DNA of 64,000 nucleotides from contig JAMPIV010017768.1 of NCBI GenBank assembly GCA_024509875.1, forward strand, positions 293,570 through 357,569, given 5' to 3'. Source of the stretch: Oreohelix idahoensis (lineage: Eukaryota; Mollusca; Gastropoda; Stylommatophora; Oreohelicidae). Numbering within the stretch: position 1 is the first letter of the stretch; each line of letters begins with the position of its first letter. Made by a program: the position numbers and the translations under genes. Below the pieces are notes generated by a model. That model did no database searches. It was not told the origin of the DNA and saw only the letters and a program-made list of their open reading frames with translations. Shown one piece after another: positions 1 through 10,049 of the stretch.

Positions 1-34
1 CAAGTACTTTAGGCACGCCCCCTACTGCACCTTT

Positions 35-216
35 ATGTATCGTCATTATGTATCATCGTTATGTATCGTCGTTATGTATCGTCATTATGTATCGTCGTTA
101 TGTATCGTCATTATGTATTGTCATTATGTATCATTGTTATATATCATCGTTATGTATCATCGTTATGTATCGTCATTATGTATCATCGTTATGTATCGTC
201 GTTATGTATCGTCGTA
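35..216. repeat. 12-bp minisatellite (ATGTATCGTCRT)
   Basis: About fifteen imperfect copies of a 12-bp unit (ATGTATCGTCGT / ATGTATCATCGT / ATGTATCGTCAT) run head to tail. The last copy passes directly into the core of the neighbouring SINE (TCGTACAAGACG), so the array probably grew from that SINE core. Open reading frames here come only from the repeat and are not genes. Confidence 0.9.
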
Positions 217-397
217 CAAGACGTTTAACATGAAGTGCAATGAGCCTGGCAACCTCATTATGTAAAACAAATGTCCTCAGAAACCACTGCTGCAAGAGCG
301 AGTGAATGATTAATGTAGGCTTCCTGTAAGGGGACAAGCTGCAGTGGTGGTCCCATGCCCCGCAAGGAGCACAAAGGAAAATAAAGAGGATGATGAT
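205..397 (+). mobile_element. SINE family 4 copy (ATGTCGTACAAGG core)
   Basis: It shares with copies at 15775, 18605, 25793, 59494 and 61950 a core (GTCGTACAAGRCG), a segment reading TGGCAACCTCAT, a middle with CACTGCTGCAAGAG, and a tail of GGCTTCCTGTAAGGGG then GGAGCA-rich sequence ending in GATGATGATGAT. Six interspersed copies of one ~190-bp unit with a simple-repeat tail define a SINE. The core resembles my recollection of a conserved central domain of metazoan/molluscan SINEs; that link is from memory. Confidence 0.75.
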
Positions 398-672
398 GAT
401 TTTTGTTCCCACAAACAGCAGGACACTGAGAACCCCCATCTGTAATTCAACATGTATTAAAAAATGATGATTTTTGTTCCCACAAACAGCAGGACACTGA
501 GAACCCCCATCTGTAATTCAACATGTATTAAAAAAAATGATGATTTTTGTTCCCACAAACAGCAGGACACTGAGAACCCCCATCTGTAATTCAACATGTA
601 TTAAAAAAAATGATGATTTTTGTTCCCACAAACAGCAGGACACTGAGAACCCCCATCTGTAATTTAACGTAT
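398..672. repeat. Tandem repeat, four ~71-73-bp units
   Basis: The unit beginning TTTTGTTCCCACAAACAGCA recurs at 401, 472, 545 and 618. The copies are nearly identical except for the length of an A-run at each unit end. The first unit follows the GAT tail of the SINE at 205-397. The function is unknown. Confidence 0.9.
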
Positions 673-900
673 TTTTTTTTAAAAATTACCTGCTATAAAA
701 TATTTTTTTTAAAAACCATAGGTGTATTATGTCTTTGTAAAAGTCCTACAGTGAAACACTGGCAGAAATTACATTCCGATCCAACTTGACAGTATGGAAT
801 TGAGTCTTGGAAGTGTGCAGTAAGTATGGCACGGGAAAAGGGGGGGGAAAGAAGATCACGAGGCCTCGTACAACCTTGAAAAGTCCTTTGGGGTGGCTCT
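673..900. other. No recognised feature
   Basis: A/T-rich sequence with a short G-run near 841. I see no homology or conserved reading frame. It lies in the intron downstream of the exon at 4391-4491, or beyond the host gene. Confidence 0.5.
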
Positions 901-1707
901 GCACATGTACATACATACGTATCTTAAATACATATAAGGGTATGTTACATACATATGTATCTTACATGTACATATCTTTAAATACATGTAAGGGTATGTT
1001 ACATACATACATACATATCTTACATGCACACATATGTGTCTTAAATACATAATATGCACATACATATCTTGAATACACACATACATATCAAACATGCATA
1101 TATTACATACATATGTATCTTATACATGCATATCTTACATACATATATATCTTAGATAATAAATACATACATACACATCTTGCAAACATATGCATCTTAC
1201 ATAAATAATGCATACATCTTCAATATGTATCTCACACACATATCTTACATAAATATATACATATATATTAGACACACTTGTATCTTACATACATAATATG
1301 AGCATACATTAATCTTACGTACATATGTATCACATTCATCATACATAAATATGTATCTTACCTACATATGTATCCTACCTACAGACATATCTTATGCACA
1401 TACTTATCTTACGTGTTTTACATAATACCATCTTACATAAAAACATGCACATTTATATACATAATACAGGCATATCTTACATACATACGTACTTTATATA
1501 CATAATACATTTGTACATATCTTACATGCATAATGCATACATACTTATCTTACATGCATACGCATGTTTAATTATTACATACTTATCTTACATACTTACA
1601 TATCTTAAAGTTTATTTTACATACATTACATACATAATACTTATATACGAACCTTTCATACATAAGTATCTTACACATACAGCATTTTACATACATAACA
1701 CATACAT
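901..1707. repeat. Degenerate ACATACATATCTT minisatellite
   Basis: About 800 bp of imperfect ACATAY repeats with recurrent CATATCTTACATAC phrases. The same repeat resumes at 4310-4368 on the other side of the hAT element, so one array was split by that insertion. Confidence 0.9.
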
Positions 1708-1935
1708 ACCTGTCAACCTCCTGAGACAACAATCTGTACGCCGGACCAAAAAAATCCTTACAAACACCCAAAAATCCTTACGCAAAAAATATATTAATAA
1801 ATTATACGCAATACAGTTTTAAAATGAGAAATGACATATACAAATCTATTAGCATTTGAATTATTGTGATATCAAACAAGCTAATAGTCTCATGCTGTTC
1901 TTTACATATAAGAAACTTAGTGATCATGATGTACA

Positions 1936-3452
1936 CTATTCTTTCGATGTACAGTGTTTTGTATTATAATCAACACATGCACTTTTAGCACTTTGCAGAA
2001 TTGCATTTGTGGGCTTAAAGTCTGCACAGCATGTATTAATGTTAATCTTACACTGTAAAATAGAAGTGAGTGTGTCCGCATTCATGGACCTCCTGCAGTC
2101 TGTGTGGATTTTTTTCACCATTGAAAATGATCTTTCGCAGTCAGCATTGTTGTGAGGGAGTATCAGCAGTCGCTGAATGATGACTTTCAAATTAGGGAAG
2201 CTGATGGCACCAGTACTAGTTTTCTGGTCAACAACTTCCAGCCAATAGCTACAGAAGCTCTTTTTCTGACCACTATCTGTCAGTAGAGGCACACACACAT
2301 CAGACAACATACAGTAGTCATCGAACTCATCTTTCAGTGCTTCCTAATCAAGATCTTGGGCAAAAGCATCTGTCAATCTGCAGATGTTTGGATACCTGAG
2401 ATTATCTTTAGTGCTTGGATCTAAAGTCCGTTCGGAAATTCGTGCCCACAGAAAGCGTCAATTTTCTCCAAAACTGTTTGTTGTATGGACATGAATTTTT
2501 GCATGCAGTCTTAGATTTTCCATGCAGTTATTAATATATTTTTTGCCCTAACAAAACTCATGTCATGTTCGAATTTTCTTCTTTACGTTATATAAAAAAC
2601 TCTTACTGTTGTCTGGGTTATTTTTTAGTAGTTTTACAGGAAAAGTTACAAGATCCGTTCAACAATATTTTTTTTGGTTTGAATTAGTTACTCGCGACTG
2701 TGTACAATAGGTGCGCACTCGTGCGGACATGTAGCCACAACACTAATTCAAACAAACAAAAATATTTTTGAACGGATCTTGTAACTTTTCCTGTAAAACT
2801 ACTAAAAATTAACCCAGACAACAGTAAGAGTTTTTTATATAACGTAAAGAAGAAAATTCGAACATGACATGAGTTTTGTAAGGGCAAAAAATATATTAAT
2901 AACTGCATGGAAAATCTAAGACTGCATGCAAAAATTCATGTCCATACAACAAACAGTTTTGGAGAAAATTGACGCTTTCTGTGGGCACGAATTTCCGAAC
3001 GGACTATAGCACTTTTAAGTCCTTTAGAACCTGGGTGTCAAAGGGAAATTTATCAGTAATTTTTTTAACCACTGATGTGTAAAAATTTCTGACATCCTCA
3101 AAAAATGAACTCTTTACTCCACTATCAAGCTCCATTTCTTCGATAAATGCTCTGTTTGAGAGGCCAATTGCCAGTATGTTGTCATCAATGCCACCCTCTT
3201 CCTGCTTTGGCTGAGCAAGAAGCATCCCTTCTTCATTGCAAACATTTGTTCATGCAATTTCGATTTAAAATGTACTTTCAGATCATGTAATCCTGAAGCT
3301 ATTACTTTAATATCTTTGCTGCATAATCTACAAAAAGCATGGGTTTATCCTAACTTGGATGCATCTACAATGCCAGGGAAGAGTTTAACCCATTCAACCT
3401 GAAACTTATCATGACGTGCAAGCTTTTGTTTCTTTGAATTAGGCTCAGCCAT
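1936..3452 (-). pseudogene. hAT transposase pseudogene (BED finger + dimerisation domain)
   Basis: Reading on minus from the ATG at 3452, the N-terminus (MAEPNSKKQKL...) runs into a stop and then, in another frame, shows a BED-like finger (FCRLCSK ... DLKVHFKSKLH). A segment with KITDKFPF and VLKDLKVL follows at 3225-3004. The reading frame resumes beyond the hairpin insertion with DPSTKDNLRYPNI. The C-terminal part (2310-1936) has the hAT dimerisation signature LPHNNADCERSFSMV and DTLTSILQCKIN. Most of the RNase H-like catalytic core between finger and C-terminus is missing. The gene is dead: at least one stop or frameshift, an internal deletion and the insertion. Confidence 0.82.
2424..3006. 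mobile_element. 583-bp hairpin (foldback/MITE-like) insertion
   Basis: Two arms of about 250 bp (from 2426 and ending at 3004) are near-perfect reverse complements around a loop of about 80 bp (roughly 2677-2757). The ends read GTCCGTTCGG and CCGAACGGAC. Removing 2424-3006 plus one TA restores the hAT codons V-L-D (GTG CTA GAT on minus), which implies insertion at a TA with TA duplication (2422-2423, 3007-3008). There is no coding capacity. The superfamily is unknown; the TA target would suit a Tc1/mariner-type MITE. Confidence 0.8.
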
Positions 3453-4390
3453 CATTCAGTGGATGAAATATTTCAACTAATAATCTTTGTAGACGAAGAG
3501 AATGATTAAAAAATACAACGAACAAAGCAAACGGCTAACAGCAAAAAAAATAAATAAATAGACTAATAATAATAAACAAAATTATGAACAGAATATCAAA
3601 TCTAGGAAGAAAAACGTACCACCAAAAATTTACAAAATTATTATTTACGAGTTTGTAACCTAGACCAGTTATAACAGATTGCCACTTTATTAAAAAATAA
3701 AGCAGCGAATCGCGAGAGCTGGCATAAAGTAGGCCTACTCAATGCAAACAAACTTTTTTTTTCTAGTTATGTAGGGCCTACACAGAATATTAGGACAATT
3801 TATAAGAAATATATTGAGGGGCAAGATGTAGGCCTAACTGGAAAGATTAAGGCAGCGATTAAATTGCAACAAAGCTAAACAACAGCAATATTTAACCAAG
3901 TTATAAGTACTTAGCTTTTTCAAACAAAATGGCGTCGTTGGTAACAGGTAACTTTAAAAATATGTGATGTCACGCCGAAAACCGAAAGCGTTTGATGCCG
4001 AATTCAAAGTGTTTGCCGAATTCTTGGGTATAAAAGGATTTAATTAGTTCCTGAGAGAGACCTCAGTTTAAAAACGAACGCCGAGATTTCCGGAATTAAA
4101 AATATACAAAATTGTTTTTAAAAAAACCTGGGCTAGAAAATATTTTCTGATTTAAAATTTTAAAAAAAACTTGGGTTAGAAAATATTTTTAAAATTTAAA
4201 AAAAAAAAAAAAAAATTTTTTTTTTTTGGGAGGGGGAGAAAAATCCGTACACTGCTAAAAGTATCAAAAATCCGTACATTGTATGAAAAATTCGTACAGG
4301 TTGACAGGTATGCACATACATATATTACATATGCAAACATGCGTATACATACATACATACGTATTACACAGATGGGCCATACAAACTTAC

Positions 4391-4491
4391 CCTGTAGCAG
4401 TTACTAAAGATTGAATTTCCGTACACGTATCGGTATTTCCTACCTGCACACAAACCATAATTGATGCGAGGCAGCTCCATTGTGATTTTAT
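4391..4491 (-). CDS. Carotenoid oxygenase, exon 7 (partial gene)
   Basis: The minus-strand exon is read from acceptor ...CATCTCACAG|AT to donor AGG|GTAAGT. It completes the split codon left by the exon at 8752-8860 and encodes about 34 residues including MELPRINYGLCAG and KYRYVYG. This matches the carotenoid oxygenase segment ELPRxNY...YRYVF that follows the third iron histidine by about 110 residues. It ends in phase 0. The remaining C-terminal part, which should hold the fourth iron-binding histidine, is not found in 1-4390 and must lie off the left edge. Confidence 0.85.
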
Positions 4492-4604
4492 CTGTGAGAT
4501 GCAAACAATGTGCAGGTTTAATGATGACAGTAATGACGAACAGAAAGTATGAATGTTTTGTCTCCCTTTTCACCTCTCTAAGGGAAACAATATGAATAAA
4601 GATA

Positions 4605-5433
4605 ACTCTAAATTTACTTACTTACTTACTTAGTCATTCCCCTTCTACCGTGAGGTGTAGAGGTTTGGAAGAGAGAGCGCCAGACCATTCTATCAGCTGT
4701 CTTCTTCCTGGCCTGGTTCCATTCTAGTCCTCGGTCCTTCAAAGATTGTCTAATGTTGTCCTCCCAGCGGACTCTGGGTCGTCCTGGAGGTCTGGATCCC
4801 TGGCTCTTTGTTTCCCATGCTTGTCGTGGTAGCCGATCTTCTCCCATTCTGCAGACATGGCCAAACCATCTTAGTTGGGACTGTTCTATTTGGGTCTGCA
4901 GCGGATGGGATTTTAGGCCTTGACGGATCGTCTGGTTGCGGACCATGTCTCTTCTTGTTACTTCAACAACTTTCCTCAGATACCTCATTTCTGAGGTTTG
5001 GATCTGGCTTTTGTGGGTTGTAGTCATTGCCCACGACTCGCATCCATATGTCAAGACTGGGACATAGGTGGAGCGGTATACAGCCATCTTCGTTTTCTTA
5101 CCAACCTCTTTCTTGCTGAGGAATCCACGATTTATGGCCTGAAAAAGTCTCCCAGCTGCTGCTATTCGAGTGGCCAACTCTTCTTTGATGCCTCCCTTTC
5201 GGTCTATAATAGCTCCGAGATATTTAAAGTGGTCGACCTGCTCCAGGACCTGTTCTCCCAACTTAATCTGATGTTTTCTTTCTTCTCGTGATATCACCAT
5301 GGATTTTGTTTTAGAGCTGCTTATGACCATCCCTCTCTTCTCCAGCTCTTCCTTCCAGACTTGCAGGTTGGATTGGAGATGTGCCTCTGATTTAGCAATC
5401 AGGGCAACATCATCAGCAAATGACTCTAAATTT
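4605..5433 (-). mobile_element. LINE family A, 5'-truncated copy with 11-bp TSD
   Basis: An 807-bp non-LTR retrotransposon 3' end (4616-5422), flanked by ACTCTAAATTT at 4605-4615 and 5423-5433. On minus it starts in the reverse-transcriptase active site (SFADDVALIAKSEAHL) and continues through FKYLGAIIDRKGG, YRSTYVPVLTYGCESW and LRWFGHVCRM to RRGMTK. It ends in a (TAAG)n tail, visible on plus as ACTTACTTACTTACTTAG. The domain order and short-repeat tail resemble RTE-type endonuclease/reverse-transcriptase elements; the exact clade is not established. A second copy is at 27105-27803. Confidence 0.88.
4626..5422 (-). pseudogene. LINE A reverse transcriptase, C-terminal fragment
   Basis: An open frame on minus (ORF from 5330, extending upstream in frame to the FADD motif) encodes the palm and thumb end of a non-LTR reverse transcriptase and its C-terminal tail (KDRGLEWNQARKKTADRMVW). 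The endonuclease and most of the RT are absent because of 5' truncation at insertion, so it cannot move on its own. It lies in intron 6 of the host gene, in the same orientation as the gene. Confidence 0.85.
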
Positions 5434-6030
5434 CAAGAGATCATATTTGTATTCCAGAAGTCAGATTTCCAGTCAAACTAAAAATAAATAACATTTCAGT
5501 AAATATATTGTTTTCAAGGCATCAGTTTCATTTAATTTTCTTATTTGTTAGTGAAAATTATTTATTTTTATTGTAAATGAAACAAAAATGCTTTATGAGA
5601 CGTGACAGTGAGTTTTAACTGGTTACAATCGAGTAATATGGCGAGTCATTACAGTAACAAGCAGGAATCAGAAAGAACAGAACTGTTTAGTCCATTCAGG
5701 GGTTATTTCTTTTTCCACATCCCTTTTTTTTTTTTTACTATTATCACTATAAAAAAGAGGGCGCTTTAAAGTTTTCAAGAACGAGGGTGTATGAATTCTT
5801 TATCCGTTTTTTTCCCCCTTTCTTGTCAATCAATAGTATCATCACAAATAAATGTGCAATGTACAACTTCATAGTGCAAGAAAGAGTGTGTAAATAAGTG
5901 TGTGCGAGGGAGTGACAGGGTTTTCTAAGCAGCTGCTCATTCTATTTTCATTGAAATTTCTTTATTGAAATATGTAAAATGAACATGCTTGTAAATTCAA
6001 ACTGAATACGAATAAAGATTTTTAAAAAAC
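5434..6030. other. Intronic sequence, nothing recognised
   Basis: A/T-rich intron 6 sequence with short T-runs. No reading frame or repeat family was identified. Confidence 0.5.
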
Positions 6031-6162
6031 GGTGCTCCCAGGTTGAGGCCCTTCCATTGCACTCCGGTTGGGTTGACCCCTGCGATCACCCCAAATGTGA
6101 GTGACTCGGGTGCGTAATTTTTTCGTAGAAGGGGGGGGGAACAGCGTTCGCGCTATCCCCTG
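6031..6162 (+). pseudogene. RNU1 pseudogene: U1 snRNA pseudogene, 5'-truncated
   Basis: The stretch is collinear with U1 small nuclear RNA from about nucleotide 40 to the 3' end. It contains CCATTGCACTCCGG, GACCCCTGCGATCACCCCAA, a degenerate Sm-site region (TAATTTTTTCGTAGAAGGGG) and the terminal stem with GCGTTCGCGCTATCCCCTG. The first ~40 nucleotides, including the 5'-splice-site-pairing end, are absent and an A-rich stretch precedes the join. The G-run is expanded and the Sm site altered, so it should be non-functional. Identification is from remembered U1 structure. Confidence 0.85.
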
Positions 6163-6299
6163 ATTAATGCAATAAACATGAGTGGTGGATATTGTACTTT
6201 ATTTGACATTATTAGATATCATTATATGACGAGCGGTAATATACATTACATAAAACAAAACCGAATGAAGAAAGTCATTGAATTCAAAGTCTTGTGATT

Positions 6300-6607
6300 G
6301 GGAACTTAAGACGCAGCAACAGCGATAAATGCAGTCAGCGACCCATAGCTTGACTGCTTGCGTCAGGGTCAGCGAACCAGAGCTGACCAAGACCCTACTC
6401 CACCTCCAAGTGATGGTCCTGGAAACAGGCTGCATCGCTGCAATCTGGCTGAGAGAGTAGGGATCGAAGAGGGAAGGCTAACCCGGTCTCAAAAATGCCA
6501 TGCTGAAACCGGATGTGTCAGGCCGAAAGGCGCAAATATCACAGCTTTGCTGTAAACGGCGACACAACTTAACAAACGTCCTTTTCAGGACGAACGCAGA
6601 AGAAGAA
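6300..6607 (-). mobile_element. SINE family 3 copy (GAA-tailed ~300-bp repeat)
   Basis: Reverse complement of the repeats at 13020-13330 and 14245-14545. Shared blocks include GCTTGACTGCTTGCGTCAGG, GAACCAGAGCTGACCAAGAC and GTCCTTTTCAGGACGAACGC, with a GAAGAAGAA end. No polymerase III boxes are obvious. Reading frames in it are incidental. Confidence 0.8.
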
Positions 6608-6881
6608 AGTCTTGTAATTCATACGTGTTGTCTATATACTTGGCAAGATGTTACCAACAGAGCATGCTAGAAATCATACACTGGATTACAGAAATCTGAG
6701 AATAAAATATAGACCATGTATGAAATTGTGTTGTGTAATAAAATCTGAAATTTTGTTGTGTAATAAAAGTGAACTTTTGTTGGGTAAAAAAAAAAAAGAT
6801 GCGCAGATCATATTTTCACCCGCAGGAAACATAAAAGAGCAGAATGGCAACTATATATACACACTTTTTTTGAAAAACCGT
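6608..6881. other. Intronic sequence, nothing recognised
   Basis: Contains repeated TTGTTGTGTAATAAAA phrases around 6730-6790 and an A-run; no gene is evident. Confidence 0.4.
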
Positions 6882-7980
6882 TTGACCAGCGTACACAGGG
6901 ATAGTATATGGAAAATACTACGTGTTTACGGCATCCTTAGGTGTATCGTTTCTCCCATAGAAAGTCTCTGTTAACTTTACATGCAGTGTTGGGATATACA
7001 ACCTTAATTTCGAAGTGGAAACATGTGTATGACACGGTTGCCCCTTGTCAACCACTCTATTTTTAACTGTCATAGACTGGGTGATGCGCCAGACAACAGA
7101 GGATACCCCTAGAGGAATAAGATGGACAACGTTCACCACATTGGAAGATCTAGAATACGCAGAAGATACTGCACTACTCTCACATTCACAGCAGCACATC
7201 CAAGAAAAAAAAAACAAATAAATATAGACAACAAGTGGGACTGAACATCAACCTGAAAAAGACAGAGGTCATGACACTAAATGCAATAAATCCTGATCCC
7301 ATTAAAATAAGGAACCAAAAGCTGGAACAAACAAATCATTTACATATCTAGGAAGCATAGTAACACCAGATGGCGGAACATGCAAAGACATCAGTAACAG
7401 AATGAATAAAGACGGAACAGCGTTTGCAAATCTAAACAACATTTGGAAATCTTTTCAGTACATCACAAACACCACATTAAGATTATACGAGAGTTGTATA
7501 CTTTCTGTACTTTTGTGTGGCGTGGAGTGCTGAAGAGTAACAGAAAATGAAATGTCCAAATTAGTCTCATTCCACACAACCTGCCTAAGAAAAATTCTTT
7601 GAATTTTTTGGGCGAATACCACCTCCAACCAGGAACTGTTTACACGGTGCAGCCAAAAAAGCATGCACACCATCATTGCAGGCAGACGCTGGAACTGAGT
7701 TGGTCATGTCCTCAGAAGGGACCCTGACACCATCACCAGAACTGCTATGTTATGGACCCCAGAAGGACGGTGAAAGAGAGGCAGACCAAAGACAACCTGG
7801 CAGAGCACAGTGGAGGCTGAGATGCAAAGCATGACCCAGAGTTGGGGCACGACACGAAGGATGGTCACTGACCGAGCAAAATGGGGACATTTTGTTGCTG
7901 CCCTTCAAGACATCACTAGGCGTGATGGCCACTGACTGCTTTGTCAGTCATGGGCTAAGGATTCAAGAAGAAGAAGATGG
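6882..7980 (+). mobile_element. LINE family B, 5'-truncated copy
   Basis: On plus, with several frameshifts and stops, it reads VHRDSIWKILRVYGI, then HGCPLSTTLFLTVIDWVMRQ, the mutated active site EYAEDTALLSHSQ, LNINLKKTEVMTLN, GSIVTPDGGTCKDI, LCGVEC, HTIIAGRRWN, TPEGR and a C-terminus ending DITRRDGH. This order is that of a non-LTR endonuclease/reverse transcriptase lacking its N-terminal endonuclease. A GAAGAAGAAG tail closes it near 7975. Other copies are at 17395, 28195 and 59835. It is intronic to the host gene and antisense to it. Confidence 0.88.
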
Positions 7981-8084
7981 CCACAGTAGCTTGCTTTCTG
8001 TACATAAAAGTTATCACGGCGCCAGCTATGCCAAACAAACATTCAGGAGACAGAAGAGCCCATACTTTACGAATGTGACACAAT

Positions 8085-8310
8085 CATCATCATCATTATC
8101 AGCTGCTGCCATCTCCACAACGAAGATCGACTGCAATTAATCTCGAACGTCTTCTGTCTCTTGTCTTGATGGTGCGCTCTGATAGATTCTTTCTGTTCAT
8201 CTCTTGACAGCTTATAGCATCTTCCTGCTTATGGCGATGTCTTCCTCTTGCACGTTTGCCTTCAACTTTCCTTCCATTTGTGGTCTTCGTTCAAGGTGTT
8301 ATATGGCCAT
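8085..8310 (-). mobile_element. LINE family E 3' end with GAT tail
   Basis: On minus it encodes a basic C-terminus (KVEGKRARGRHR ... LIAVDLRCGDGSS*) followed by (GAT)n, visible on plus as CATCATCATCAT at 8085. The same terminus occurs on plus at 11790-11862. It is a short fragment and the clade is not determined. Confidence 0.6.
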
Positions 8311-8600
8311 AAATAAACCACAGAGCTCCAAACTGGTGCTGAACTGGAAAAATCTACATCTGGATAAAAAATCCAAACTACCTTGGCATTACTTTTGATC
8401 GCCGTTTGACTTGGAAAAAAACAGGTTGAAAGAAACTGGATAAGGGCAAGACAAAGAATGGCAGTCGTGAAAAAAACCTTGTGGAACAGCTTGGGGAGCA
8501 GACGAGAGAGTGCTGAACACGCTATACACAAAGCTAGTGAGACCAGTCCTAGTATATGGCATTAAAGTATGGGCTTGAATGCAGAATGAGGATGAGTAGC
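8311..8600 (+). pseudogene. Jockey-like LINE reverse-transcriptase fragment (family F)
   Basis: In shifting frames the plus strand gives NYLGITFDRRLTW, RARQRMAVVKKTL, WGADERVLNTLYT and LVRPVLVYGIKVWA. These are the thumb-region hallmarks (YLGVxxDxxLxW ... RPxLxYG) of jockey/CR1-type non-LTR reverse transcriptases. There are at least two frameshifts; it is dead. Confidence 0.75.
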
Positions 8601-8751
8601 CTAATGAAAATAGAGGGGCAGAGAAATAAAGGGAAAATGGAAACACATTACAGGACGGTAAGAGCAGAGAGGGGGATAGATGGTGATAGTGTAACCGAGA
8701 GGTAGGAAGAAAGAATGACTCATTGTCCTACATGTGTAAACATACACTCAC

Positions 8752-8860
8752 TTGGTAGGAGATAATCCGGTGTCAGAGTTACAGTATTCTTCGTGTCGAA
8801 GTCCATGATTGCTGTAGCTCTGGTGCCAGGTATGTTAACCAGGTTCATATCACATGGTAC
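8752..8860 (-). CDS. Carotenoid oxygenase, exon 6
   Basis: Read on minus from acceptor TCTTTCCGGCAG|GTA to donor CCAA|GTGAGT, 109 nt, phase 0 to phase 1. It encodes VPCDMNLVNIPGTRATAIMD and further residues to PDYLLP. The family equivalent is the strand between the RFxxPLxVD segment of exon 5 and the ELPRxNY segment of exon 7, and the phases agree on both sides. Introns 5 and 6 on its flanks are 7.9 and 4.3 kb and filled with repeats. Confidence 0.88.
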
Positions 8861-9085
8861 CTGCCGGAAAGACATGGACAGGGTGAACGAAAAGTGACTC
8901 CCTATTTTTAAATGTTTATATTCACACTTATATTTATTAGATGTACATGAAACAAATGTCAAAATAAGGACAAATAACTGCCATCTGACTAATAAGTTTA
9001 GGTTTTTTTAATTTCCTGAAACTTCTTCGTACACTCTCAGACGTCTACTTGAATGTTCTCAAAGAAAGCAGTAGTCAGTTTGAGG

Positions 9086-9439
9086 CTATGTGAATCTCCG
9101 TAAAGCTTTTCCCACGAATGGTACTGGTGTCGGCCATATGCGCTTTTTCAGTTCCGCATATGTTGGGCAACTTTGAAGCAGATGTTCAGCAGTCATTTTA
9201 TCAGTGCCACAGTTACACTGATCGGTAGTTCCTATCTTTAGCTTGTTGAATAGATGGTATCTCAATCTGTTGTGGTCAGTGCGGAGTCTGAAGGTTACCA
9301 CGTCTTCTCTTCTGTTGAGCTGGTAGTAAGCATCATTTTGTGTGTGACCTGGATGCTCTACACCCCATTTGTTTCTACATCCCATTTGTTTCTGTATCTT
9401 ATTCTGATAAAACTCTTTGCCTACTCGAAAAGGAAACAA
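9086..9439 (-). pseudogene. Non-LTR retrotransposon C-terminal fragment (family G)
   Basis: The minus-strand frame contains LNRREDVVTFRLRTDHNRLRYH..., then CNCGTDKMTAEHLLQSCPTY and KKRIWP. The CxC...EHLLxxCPxY pattern is the zinc-binding C-terminal segment after the RNase H-like region of jockey/CR1-type elements. A related fragment lies at 13865-14150. No intact RT is attached. Confidence 0.78.
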
Positions 9440-9584
9440 ACATAAATAAATAAAATGAAATAAAAAATAGTTACATTACAAGACATGGAGAGTATTGCTG
9501 CCTGTTATGAGGTCATGGGTTCAACGGACTGGATCTCAAGTTGAGCTGTAATTCTATGTTGGCATTGCATTTTATATGATAAAA

Positions 9585-9775
9585 TAAAAAGGTATTCCCA
9601 TATCAGATACTGCTGTAGGGGTGTGAAGTGTTAGAGATCTCACTATACTGTGTCTAGCATCGAGAAGTGTGACTACCAGTCCCTCGCTGCCTTTTCCTTC
9701 CCTAATTCAAGAGCAGAGCCAGGCACCCACTTACAGCAGTGTAGACTGGAGCGTGACGACACCGTGTTTTTATGA
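9585..9775 (-). mobile_element. SINE family 1 copy (tRNA-derived), partial
   Basis: It shares TGCCTTTTCCTTCCCTAA, CACCCACTTACAGCAGTGTAG and the CACTATACTGTGTCTAGC/GATACTGC blocks with copies at 11905, 12675, 13385, 22590, 28925 and 62690. The tRNA-like head is missing or unrecognisable here. Confidence 0.75.
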
Positions 9776-10049
9776 GAAATAACAATCAATTTTCTTTATT
9801 TCGGCATTTGTGTCATATAAATTAGTTGGCTAGGAGTGAAGAAATAATAATTTAAAAATAATGAGTGACATTTCAATCATCGTGTATTATTTGGTGTGAA
9901 TTAACTAGCTGTGAATACCTCAACAGTAGAATATATTCCTGTATTTGCTTTGTTCAGTGCACTTATGATTTAATTCAATTCGAACACATCTTTAGCCTAT
10001 CATCAAAAAGTACTATTTTCGGTCACACTAAAATTTAAGACCGGACTAT
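9776..10049. other. Intronic sequence, nothing recognised
   Basis: A/T-rich sequence of intron 5; no repeat family or coding signal recognised. Confidence 0.4.

Larger units (their letters stand above)
1708..4309 (-). mobile_element. Degenerate hAT DNA transposon
   Basis: A 2.6-kb element bounded by 12-bp terminal inverted repeats, ACCTGTCAACCT at 1708-1719 and AGGTTGACAGGT at 4298-4309. Subterminal AAAAATCCGTACA/AAAAATCCTTAC repeats occur at both ends. It lies within the ACATAY minisatellite, whose low complexity blurs the expected 8-bp target duplication. It carries a broken minus-strand transposase (3452 to 1936) and a 583-bp hairpin insertion. The family call rests on the TIR form plus a BED-finger-like N-terminus and a dimerisation C-terminus. 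Confidence 0.8.

Noticed and set aside
35..672. CRISPR-like array
   Set aside because: The units are contiguous with no unique spacers, and the context is animal nuclear DNA.
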